This document shows, piece by piece, positions 21,501 through 31,700 of a stretch of 64,000 bases of DNA; position 1 is the stretch's first letter, and every line of letters starts with the position of its first letter. The stretch comes from Diplosphaera chodatii (Eukaryota; Chlorophyta; Trebouxiophyceae; Prasiolales; Stichococcaceae): NCBI GenBank assembly GCA_032358165.1, contig JAALGY010000020.1, forward strand, positions 248,001-312,000, in the 5' to 3' direction. The notes below the pieces were generated by a model. That model was not told the origin of the DNA. It did no database searches and was given only the letters and a program-made list of their open reading frames with translations. A program made the position numbers and the translations under genes.

Positions 21501-23472
21501 AGCACCGTGCATCAGCTGCATGCAGACTTCTGTTGTCAGACATATACTAAGGGACGGCAGTGATGTCTCAAAAAGTGGCACCCATGTTCCCACCTAGGCT
21601 GAGGAGGTGCGCAGTCTGAGGCTCAAACACCGCAGGCTGTGACAGGTCGATGCCGCTGAAGGGGAAGTCCTGCAGCCAAGCACACAGGTATCCAGAACAG
21701 GACACAAACCGTATAAAACCCTGCGCCAGCCAGAGCGCAACACCTGTTGGACCTGGAGTCTGGGGTCGGCTGTCCACCTGCGCATTGTACAGGGGAGGGA
21801 TGGCGTACAGGGGGTCGTAATTAGTGGCCAGCGAGTAGGGCCGCCGCCGCCCGTCCTCGAACACGTGCCACGAGCCTGCAGCCATGCAGTGTGGTACTGA
21901 TGCAGTAGCTCCTCTGCCATGGTAGCATCGCATTTCGACAAGCCAGATGCTCTGCTGTGCTGCTGAACACGCACTTGAATGGTCTGCAGCTGGGCACACC
22001 CTTGGTGCTTGACGTTCCAGCCAGTGCAGCAGCAGAGTCTCACCTGAGATCGTCGCGTATGCAACCTCCAGCCGAGGTGCTGCCCACGATGCAAAGGTGT
22101 CTGCACCAACAACCCGCAGCAGCCGAATCACCCTACATCATATGTAATGTACACCTCGGTACTTGCCAGCAGGAGCCCTTTGGAAGCCGCAGATGCCGTC
22201 AATGAGGCAGGTGTCCGACACACGGGCGCAGGCACGGCGGGGTCATGCAGCGAGCCACGCTCACGTGTTGTAGAACAGCACGGTGTAGTATGTCTGGAAT
22301 GCCCCCCGAAGTGTCTGCACGCAGGTCACGACAGCAAATCTCACTGCTGCAATCAGCGTACACCAGCAAGAACATCGTTGGGGCTGGGCAATGTGTAATG
22401 GCCGCATCAGGAGGCATTCAAAATCGTAAGCGTATCCCCGGTGACTTCAAGGCACAGCGGCTGCCTCCGTGCATGTCCACATCGCATGATAACGTAGGGC
22501 AGCCTTCTCCACATACCTGGCTGATGCGGCCTCCGAGGCTGTAGGAGCCGGCTTCCTTGTCGGAGTTTTGCGGCTGACTGAGCTGCGCGCTGCAACCCAG
22601 GAAAGCTAACATGGGTTTAGGGTTTAGGGTGCATCCGTGCATCAGGAACAACAAGCACAAAGAGACAAGATCCTATGGAAGACAGGTCACAGGGATGCCG
22701 TCCTACAGGGGGAAGGTCAGGAAGTGAACTCAGTACAGCACCTGAGAGCACGGCGCAGGCTCTCCTGCCTCTTCACGAAGCCATCGCTGGCATCATCTTC
22801 AGCGAGGCTGCTGCTGTGGCTGCTGTTCTGGCCATCTTTGTTGCCGCCATCTGCAGCGCTGCCGGTGATGCCATGCCTCACACCATCATCTATGCTGTCG
22901 TCAATGCTGCTGTCCACCGTCAGGGTGCCAGCAAGCGCAGCTTCGTTGATTGCACTGACACGCTGCTGCTGCTGTGCTTCCTGCTGCTCGGCGGCTGCCT
23001 TCTGGTCAGAGGGGCCGAGTGGCTTGGCAGACAGACCGTCTGCCGCGGCTGCCCTTGCACTGCATTCCCGCTGCGAGAGGCCACATTGGTGCGGGAAGCC
23101 GTGCCACAGTGCCGGCCGCTGCAGGCCGCCAATGCAATTCGCCTCCCGAGCCGTCTGCAGCTGTGGTGACCGCCATTGCCACCGGTCACAAGCTGCCTGC
23201 GTCACATGATGGTGGCAGCGGTGGCTGCTGGATATTCCCCTGTCAACGCGAAGCTTATGGCTGACACTGGAGAGCCGCAGCCGCACGTCTGGGTGTTGGC
23301 GTTGCATGCGGAGCTCCGCCAGTATCGCGCCATGGCAGCCGCTCCGCGCTTCTGCCAGGCCGCTGCGTACATGGGGCACCCGCGAAGCTGGCATCCTTAC
23401 CGCCGGCATTGCGCCCGCGGCGTGGGCAGCAGCCGACGCCCTGTCGACAACCAGTGAGCTCAGCCGCCGCAT
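18583..23472 (-). CDS. class 3 (triacylglycerol-type) lipase
   Basis: About 16 exons. The start (ATG at 23472) gives an Arg/Ala-rich leader whose exon ends at a strong GTAAGG donor near 23400. Next comes an acidic linker with a Q-rich run (~23100-22745), then ~22592-22518, ~22318-22266, ~21878-21778, 21670-21596, ~21382-21283, ~21131-20993, ~20504-20451, ~20308-20148, ~19964-19906, 19714-19671, ~19477-19346, ~19212-19165, ~19041-18950 and ~18773-18583 (stop). Alpha/beta-hydrolase landmarks: AMIIAFRGTEAFNLLNW (lipase 3 strand); GGVHDGFYSALF; the nucleophile elbow VYITGHSLGGALASVFAAALA (Ser in GHSLG); VHTWGEPRVGDSKFRDVF; GDIVPFLLP (candidate catalytic Asp); and HRGSEVF (candidate His). The triad is therefore plausible. 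The exon 19714-19671 ends at a GC donor. The leader suggests organelle targeting. Substrate cannot be told from sequence. Confidence 0.85.
19276..19309. repeat. perfect inverted repeat, 13-base arms, in a lipase intron
   Basis: Arms aaccttacacttg and caagtgtaaggtt flank an 8-base loop. It lies between the GDIVPF exon and the VHTWGEP exon. Confidence 0.8.
22613..22629. repeat. interstitial plant-type telomeric repeat
   Basis: GGGTTTAGGGTTTAGGG, about two and a half units of TTTAGGG, the telomere unit of land plants and many chlorophytes. It lies in a lipase intron. Confidence 0.75.
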
Positions 23473-23914
23473 CTAGCCGCGCGCCATGGTCAGCATGGGG
23501 CTTGAAATCCCACGCTGGGAGATGTGCGTCTCGGACTGCGCTCAATCAGATGTGCAGACTACAACATTAGCACAAACACAAGTCCACAGGTATGCACTGC
23601 GGAGGCGATGCAAGCGAATGTACAGTGCCGGGCGCAGGCCCAGTGCCAGTAGGTGATCAGCAAAGGACGATGTTAAGAGGCGGCAATACTGACGGCGTAC
23701 TGCATTGTCGTCCGAGTATCATGTTCAATGGGTCCTCAGATCAGGCGAATCGACGAATACACTCGGCTGGTGTCCAGCTGCATGCTGGATCCTGCAGATT
23801 TTTGCCGGTACACTTCAGTACCATCTAGGTCTCAATCACACCCATTGATTTCGCGTTGCGCCTTCAACAGCAGTCAGGCAATCGCAAAGAGTGTCAGGCT
23901 GGGGCGATGGGATA
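23473..23914. promoter_or_regulatory. shared spacer between divergent lipase and UAH genes
   Basis: 442 bases separate the two ATGs, so both promoters must lie here. No TATA box or known element was recognised. Confidence 0.45.
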
Positions 23915-26900
23915 ATGAGACAGACAGCCATGCCACCGAAACGAGAGCAGCCCAGGCACGGCGCTGCGCGTCACATCAGGGCGCTGCTGGCAGCGGCGCT
24001 GGCGCCTGCACTCATCGTCGCCTGCCTGGGGGTGCTGTTCCTGAAGATCAACGAGCACCACGCCGCGCACGCCGTCCCAGCAGACGGCAAGCGCGTCGCA
24101 GCGCAGGTGACGCTTACCATGAGAGGGCATCCTGCGCCAACGGCCGTGCATCGTGCTGCATGCCATGACAAGGTGTTGCGGGTAGCGGTGATGAACCCAG
24201 CACGGCTCCTGATGCCCTAAAGCTCCGGGAGCTGGCGTCGTTCTCGGTGCATCCGTGGCCTGCTGTGACGCGGGTCCTGTTCACCCCAGCTGACCTAGAG
24301 GCGCGCCGGTGAGCATTTTTTTTTACACAACATACTACTTAACACAAATGCACAATGTAAATGAATGTCATATAAAAATAAATATTTAGACAGTGCATGC
24401 ATGGATGCATGCATGCAATGAGCGCTGGCCACAAGGTGTCGATCTGTGTGCCATATCACCGACTGTCATAGCCTCAAATGCCATATTGCTCGCACTGTCT
24501 GGTGCAGATATGTGAAAGGGCTGATGACGGGTGCGGGCCTGGAGGTTCGGGAGGACGGCATGGGCAACATCTTTGGCAGGTGGCATGGCACCAACCCAGG
24601 CGCAGGTGGGTCAAAACGCACATGAGCACGCAGCAACCGTCTTGCCGCCATTGGCATGGGAGTTGCAGTGATAATGCATCTTTTTGAAGCAGAGCAGAGC
24701 TGTCGGCTGGTGTGCAGCGGCTGTGATGACGGGGTCGCACGCCGATGCGATCCCGCTGGCGGGCGCCTACGACGGCACTCTCGGCATCATCGGTCCCATT
24801 GAGGCGGTGCGGGCGCTGAACGCGAGCGGCTATGTGCCGCAGCGGCCAATCGATGTCGTCATGTTCACATCGGAGGAGCCGACTCGCTTTGGCCTGGGCT
24901 GCATCGGCAGGTCAGTCACCGGGGGCAATGCAGTGACAGAGAACACTACTAGACCCTGCTGTGCTGCTGGCAGTCGCACCACAGCCGACACATTGGCTGA
25001 TGGAGGAGGGTGACCAACTCTGGGTGTTGATTTCTGTCGCCGCTGCCTGAATGACTGCATTCCAAGACAGAACGTTGACAGTGCCATGGCCCACAGCCAA
25101 CTGTGCTCATCACCATACGAGCTTGGAAGACGGCTACTGACTGCCATCCTGCACATCAGCACCTGTCAATGTTGCCATTTGCAGCCGTGGCATGTCGGGA
25201 GCGCTGTCAGCGGCGGCACTGTCAGCGGCGAAGGACGAGAACGGCACCAGCTTCAGAGACGCGGCCGCCGCTGCCGGCTACCCAAGCAGCAGCGTCCAGG
25301 TAGCCTCTCACCGGTGCAGAACTCCCTGTGCTGCACCATCAGCCCATATGAGCCAGGCAGCATCCATGAGCGCGCCCAATTTCTCGCTGATGTGCTGGGT
25401 ATGGTTGCACCAGCCGTCCTGATGTGCAGCCTTGCTGCGTTAACATGCGGAGCACTATCAGACTTGCACACAAATGGCTCGTGCAAGGTTGCGCCCTGCA
25501 CAAGTGGCGGCTGTGGCCAAGAACGTCATGCCGTGGTGTAGGATATCCTGGCGCGCACCGGGCTCATCGGCAAGGGCAAGGTGCACGCTTTTGTGGAGCT
25601 GCACATTGAGCAGGGGCCAGAGCTTGAGGCCAAGGTGCGGGTGCCATCTGCAGCGGGCATTTCACCACTGTACAGTCAATGGCCATTGCAGCCGTGACCG
25701 CCAGACAAGCTGGCTTCATGCGGGGGTGTGCGGAGGGTGGAGCCTGTTTGCTGGAGGTCTCGCACCATCTCAACACACCAGAAGCCCAGCTGATGTGATC
25801 TGCTCCACAACTCTGCTACAGGGCCTGCAGCTGGGGGTAGTCACGGCCATCGCGGCGCCCGCCGCCCTGCGGGTGACCTTCGGCGGCGGGGGAGGGCACG
25901 CGGGCGCGCTGCTCATGCCCCTGCGGAACGATGCGTCCCTGGCGGCGGCGGAGCTGGCGCTGCACGTGGAGGCTGCCACCCTGGCACACGGTGCGAGCTG
26001 GGTAATCATACCTGGCCTTGAAACTCGTGGGAGCAGCTGCAGCTGGAACAGTTCCAGGGGCTGCAGCACCGGCAGTGCATGTCATCCTGTTGTGCACAGC
26101 ATGCACACAAGCTCCTGATGCATAGCTGCATTGATTTGGCAGCCGGACCTGAATCTGCCACAACTTGCTGGTGTGGTAGCCCTGAAGCCTGGCCACAATG
26201 ACTGCAGACGCTGTGGACGCTGTTGGCACAACGGGGTTCTGGGAAATTTCGCCAAATGCCGTCAACAGCGTGCCTCGGGGGGCGCGGCTGGAGATCGATG
26301 TCCGGGACATCGACGGGCCGCGGCGAGATGCCACGGTGGCCTCGGTCAAAGCTAAGGTGCATGACCCCTACTTTATCTGCGTCGCAAGTGACCTATGTTC
26401 GGGCTCCTGTGCTCGCCGGATATTCAGCACTTGGCTGCACACCTGGTGGTACTTGCATCGAGTACCACAACAGGTGTGCACCTCCAGACTATTGCAAAAT
26501 GTCTCCGCATCCAGTGCATTATGGACTCTTCACGAGGCACCTGGGCACCGTTACTGCAGGCCAGCGAGATCGCTGCCCGTCGGAAGGTCAGCCTGGACCT
26601 GGCGATCATCAACCAGGACGACCCCGCGACCTGCAGCCCCCAGGTACTGGGACCACACAGGCTGACTATGGGATGTGCAATTCTTTGGCAATGCCGAGAG
26701 GCGCTGCATCGTTCTGATACTGAGGTCTGAAGCCCTGCCGCTGCAGGTGGTGGATGCAGGGGTGGCAGCAGCGGAAGCGCTGGGGCTCAGCTGGCAGAAG
26801 ATGGTCAGCCGCGCGTACCACGACTCGCTCTTCATGGCCAAGGCAAGCCCGCTGCTGCCGTTCATAGGCTGCAGACGGCAGAGACACACATGTGGCACCG

Positions 26901-27543
26901 ATAGTGCTCAAGCTGTGCGTGCTCGAGTGCATTCAATCTGCTGGTCGATGTGAAGCTGAGCCTGTTGTCAGGTGGAGCTGCCTCCAGAAGCAAAAGACAA
27001 GAGAATATGCTGCGGGCGCAGTGGCAGTGCATGCAGGGCGTGGTGTCTGTGCGCATGTGGGTTCCCTTACTCACATGCGGAGGGGCCTTACTTGGCTGCA
27101 GCTGACGACTGCAGTGGTGTCGTGCTGCAGATCGCGCCGACGGCGATGCTGTTCATCCCCTGCCGCAAAGGCGTCAGCCATCGCCCCGACGAGTACGCCT
27201 CGCCGGCAGACATGCAGCGCGGCGTGCAGGTGAGCACGAAGAGCATCCTTGCCCGCTGCCCGTGTTGCAGCCGGCGTCTTGTGTGTCAGAGTGCCGCCCA
27301 CTGCCAAGTGACGGCAGAGCAGTGCAGTGCAGCGCAGTGCAGTGCATTGGCCTCTCACATTTGGGGAGCACCTCATATAGCACCCGTAACACATGGCCGT
27401 TACGACACTCCAAACGATACACTGATGTTTGACTCTGGTCTGCAATGCAGGCGCTGGCGCTGACGCTCGCTGAGCTGTCGGGGCCGAGGAGACGAGCGGC
27501 TGGCGAGGACGCTGCTGCAGACGGCAGGCCCATTGTGGCATGA
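23915..27543 (+). CDS. UAH: ureidoglycolate amidohydrolase (UAH), secretory-pathway targeted
   Basis: Twelve exons with fully consistent phases: 23915-24106, 24223-24308, 24508-24605, 24719-24911, 25184-25301, 25542-25634, 25831-25990, 26208-26356, 26560-26643, 26747-26842, 27131-27229 and 27451-27543. They total 486 residues, close to Arabidopsis UAH. The enzyme (M20 metallopeptidase/amidohydrolase fold, Mn-dependent) splits ureidoglycolate to glyoxylate, CO2 and two ammonia, ending purine (allantoin) breakdown in the ER. Metal-site motifs seen: TGSHADAIPLAGAYDG (His, Asp), MFTSEEPTRFG (Glu pair), VELHIEQGP, GGGGHAGALLMP and SRAYHDSLFMAK (His). The tail FIPCRKGVSHRPDEYASP is diagnostic of UAH against allantoate amidohydrolase. 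The first exon encodes a basic start and a 20-residue hydrophobic span (ALLAAALAPALIVACLGVLF), fitting ER entry. The last but two exon ends at a GC donor (AAG|GCAAGC). Head-to-head with the lipase. Confidence 0.93.
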
Positions 27544-27680
27544 GCGCACATTGCAGGTGGCCCTGCACCCGCTGGATGGGCCACAACACAAGGGGCTGCG
27601 TGCTGTGGGCGGGGCCCCGGTGATGACGTCAACAGTCAGGCTGACAGTGCCGGCGGGCTGGGGTGGAGCCCTGCCTGGTG

Positions 27681-27713
27681 CAAGGGGTATGAAGAGGTCT
27701 TCATACTCCTTGG
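27681..27713. repeat. near-perfect hairpin downstream of UAH
   Basis: Arms caaggggtatgaaga and tcttcatactccttg pair at 14 of 15 positions around GG. It lies 138 bases after the UAH stop, so probably in the transcript, and is related to 15574-15607. Confidence 0.65.
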
Positions 27714-27757
27714 CCTGGTGCATGTACACTCTGTGACAACTGGGACTTGTATGAATG

Positions 27758-27762
27758 TGTAA
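27758..27762 (+). terminator. TGTAA polyadenylation signal of UAH
   Basis: TGTAA lies 215 bases beyond the UAH stop and just beyond the hairpin. Confidence 0.45.
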
Positions 27763-28770
27763 TGAGCTTGGTCAGCTGCCCGAATTTGACGGGTGCCGGG
27801 CCTGCGCTGTTGGAGGCTCGTGATCCACTAGAACTGGCCAGATAAGTAGTGAAGCCAGACTGGCTGGGAGCATGCATTACCCCAACCCTCCAGTAGGTCC
27901 TCACACCGTACCGGATGCACCGCTGGCCCAAGGTGCCACCAGGTTATCACTACAGGGCCGGGGTAGTAATCGCGCCTGCTCGAGCACATGTTACAGCCGT
28001 TGTAGAGCCTCGAGTGCGCTCTGCAGTCTTGCGCGCCCTGACAAATCGTTGCTGTGCAAAAAGCGGTACCTCCGGACGAGGTCGTTGCGCCGTGTTGTAC
28101 ACCCCGCGATACACAAAGTGTCGTGCCGGATCCAAGGTTACAAGTCAAGCAGCCACGCCTGCACGACAGCAGCGCCGCCGAGCGCAGCGCCAGCTGTTGC
28201 TCCTGTTGTAAGGTTCACGCGCAATCATACTAGCAGCGGGCGGCTGTCTAGACTGTGCATGACCGCGCTGCGTCGGGCACGCCGTGATTGCATCCGAAGG
28301 TGCGGAAGATTGTGCCTTTCTGAGCGGCCATGTCTCACAGCAGCCGTTCGGGCAACGACGCAACGATACCGATGTCGCAGTTACTTCTGGCACTGTGAGG
28401 GGGGTTGCCAGCGCTGCATACATCATGGGCGTGCTTACAACAGCAGGTGTCCTGTAGCTGGGGGTTCACTAATGCCTTCTGCGGAGGCCAGTACGAACAA
28501 TGGCTCCGCCTTGGTCTAGCAACCTCTCATCCATTGACTACACGCATGCGTAGCGCCTGCAGGTTGCGCCTGGCCGCCGCAGCAGGGGTGGCTGCTGCCT
28601 GCGCTGCGGTACAGCGCACCGATTCAAGTATCGCAGCAAGTGCAGCAGACTCCGACCACCCAACAGACCGCGTGCAACCAAAGCTAGCCAGCAGCTACCC
28701 TTGGAGCAGCGCTGCAGCGGCTGCCCAGCATGCCGTAGCCAGTGCCAGCCTGTGCCCCCTGACTACTACA
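27763..28770. other. intergenic region upstream of the giant surface-protein gene
   Basis: No homology-supported exon. The frame of the next gene is open back to about 28405, so its start could be earlier than the methionine chosen (an alternative ATG is at 28546). The promoter should lie here. Confidence 0.4.
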
Positions 28771-31700
28771 ATGGCTGCTGGCAGCAGGTCTTGCAACAGC
28801 ACAGCCCCACATGAGGCTGGGCACATCCAGATCAACAACAGGCAGCGCTGCACCCGTGATGTCAGGCGCAGCGTGCCCAGGGGCTGTCCAGCACTGCTGC
28901 TGCCAGGGCTGCTGCTCCTCCTAGTAGCCGCAGCAGCGCCTGATCAGGCAGCGGCAGCGGGCGCCACTGCTGCTGAGAGGCCTGCGACCCGGCAGCAGAT
29001 CTGGGCAGATGTGCAGGCAGAAGCAGCAACAGCGCAGCTCTCGGGGGCCAATGCCGATGGGGCACCCGATGCATCGGCGGCGGCGGCAGCAGCGGTCCAT
29101 CTTGCCACAGCAGCCGAAGCCATTGCAGCGTCGTCCCCGGGCAGTGCAGCACACAGCCGAAGCAGAAGCAGCAGGAGCAGCAGCTCTGCCGCGAACCCAG
29201 CGCAACGCCTGCGCCGGTCGCTGCAAGCCCACAGCAGCGGCGGCGGCCACCACGGCAGCGGCGGCAGCATTCTCGTTGCAGACTCGGATGCCACGGCGTG
29301 GGCTGCGCTGTCAGCGATGGACCCTGCGGCTGCAAATGCGCTGCAGGGGGGCCGCCAGGGCCGGACGCTGCTGGCACGTGGCGTCAACAGCATCGCCATG
29401 TAAGCAGTGTTCATTCTCCCTTGCTCATCTGCTGGTGTCCAGTCGTGAGCCACCGGTCCACTCCTTTCTCCGCTGGTAGCTGCAGCACAGTGTCACGTCG
29501 TGGCAGTACTGGGTTGCACAGCATAGCCTCAAGCTATGCAGTCAGCTGAGCAGTTGTGCGCTGTCACAGCTGACGTCACTCCAGCATGGTCACCAGCAGT
29601 CCTGCTTGCCTGTGCAGCTGCAGCGGCAGGCTTTTGCTCAGAAGCTAGTGCAGCTGTCATGACTAATGTACCAGCTGGCGCATGGCGTTTCCACATGCAG
29701 GGGCGCCAACATCACGCTGTTTTCGCCGCTGCCGCGTGTCAACCAGCTGCCCAATCAGTTCTTCCGCATCGACTTCCATGGTCTGACCGCCGAGAAGAAC
29801 CCTATCTACCTGTTCAACCTGACCGGCGCGAAGCAGTGAGCACATGGCTTGGTGCAACGAGAGCATGTCATGATGCGGCCACCATGTACAACCCCCCGTA
29901 GACCTGTCGACGCCAGGCTGTCTGCTTTGCTCCACGTTGCTTCAGCTTGCATGCAATGAAGGCTGTGCTGCGTTTTGCTACATCCATGCTTGTAGCACAG
30001 CCTGATGGTCTCGCAGTTTTGCCTCATTCTGGCAGACCACCTCCATTCAAACACCATGCAGCGCGTATTCGACCAACCTACTGGTTGTGCTGTTTTGCTG
30101 TGCAGGGTCAACGTGGTCTTTGCAGTCACCGATGGGATTGTGTACATGAGTGCCACCGTGCCCAGGAGCAAGCACCGCGCTGATTTTCTGCTGAGCGTCG
30201 ACAAGGATGCACAAGGTGACAACCTGTGTACGGGCAGCAGTGGAGCAGCTGCTGCTGCGGAAACTTGTCCTGTCAAAAGAAAGACGTTCGGCATGATACC
30301 CTGCTGATGTGTCTACCCAGGGTCTGCCGTGTAGCCGCGTCTGATGCAGAGATGACCGATGCACTACAGGGCAGCCACTGGCCGAAAACCTGACGCTGGA
30401 GACGTTCTATGTTCCGCCGAACCCGCCGCTGCAGTTCTTTGGGCGGTTCACTGCATTCTTCCTGCTGGCAATGTGTGTCCTGGGCGGCATCATTGCAGTG
30501 ACGGGCAGCGGTGCCTTTGGCGGGAACTTTGATGTGAACGGCAATGCAATCCCAAGTGAGCAGGCACACAACACAAGGGCAACACTCAGCCACTGCGCCG
30601 GTGCTGCACCGCAACCTGATGCACAGAACGAAGCCAAATGTTGTTTGAAGTCGTGTGATGTATCGTGCCACTCAGAGTTGCGATCTGCACTGCATTTTGC
30701 ACCCTGCAGATGGGGTGGGGCCGGCAGCGAACGCTGGTGGCGGAGGCACTGTCGGCATCGGAGTCTTGGGCATGGTGATGCTGGCGCAGACCATCTACGT
30801 GCGTGAAGCGGAAGTGGTGTCATGATCATGTTGTGCATGCCGGTGCAGCTGGTCACAACCTGCTGAGCAGGAGCATCCTGCTATCTGGGGCCATGAGCGG
30901 CTGCCGATGGTGGCTTCAGAGCATGTGGTCACAGGCGACTTATCGACCCCCCAATATTGTGCTGATACCTCGCTATGCTGCAGGTGGGTATCTACATCCC
31001 AGCTGCGCCGCCAAACTACAAGGATGTGTCGAACCAGTTCAATTTCTACTCCGGCGATTTCAGGTACGTACGAGTAAGCTGGGCAGCAGAGAACAAGGGA
31101 CGCTCTTGACTGCACGGTGTGGTCCCTGACATGCGAACTGGGGGTTCCAGCAGGGTCAAACACACAGCCGAGACCCATGGCAATTGCTGAGCAATCAAGA
31201 GCATTGCATGGGTGCACTGTCATGGTGACAGCCACCGTCATGTGGGTGCAGGGTGCCCGCCTTCCAGAAGCCCAGCGACTTCGACACCCCCCTGACGCCA
31301 GGCGAGGACGCCAATTTTGTGTCCCGCACGGGCTTCGTCGTCCCGGGCCTGCTGTTCCAGGGCACCACCCCCAGCAAGAGGACCGGGAAGCCAGTCACCG
31401 AGTTCCACCGTGAGCTCAGGCTTGTTGTAGTTCACAGAAATAAGGATGCAAAACTTCTGCCAGTGCAGCTACTGTGTCGTGATCAGCAAGCAGCTGAAGA
31501 CCCGCACCAGCTGACAGCTCTATGTGCCTCCCGTGACCTTGCAGCGCTCCCCGCCGAAACGGACACGCAGCCAAGCGACACGCCTCGCACGATCAGAGTC
31601 GGTGGGTCCTGTCTCCTGGCAACTCTTCGCAGCGCACGGCAGACCCTGCCCAAGCAAGCATAGCTGCTCTAATTTGGCGCCAACCTGTGCAGTTCATCAG

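Noticed and set aside
27310..27350. cagtg-type short repeats as a possible CRISPR or satellite
   Set aside because: Only a few 5- to 10-base imperfect units in a UAH intron, with no regular spacing. No CRISPR array exists in this window.
27872..28519. 215-residue plus-strand frame before the giant gene
   Set aside because: Cys/Arg/Ser-rich sequence without repeats, signal, family match or splice logic; typical of random GC-rich frames.
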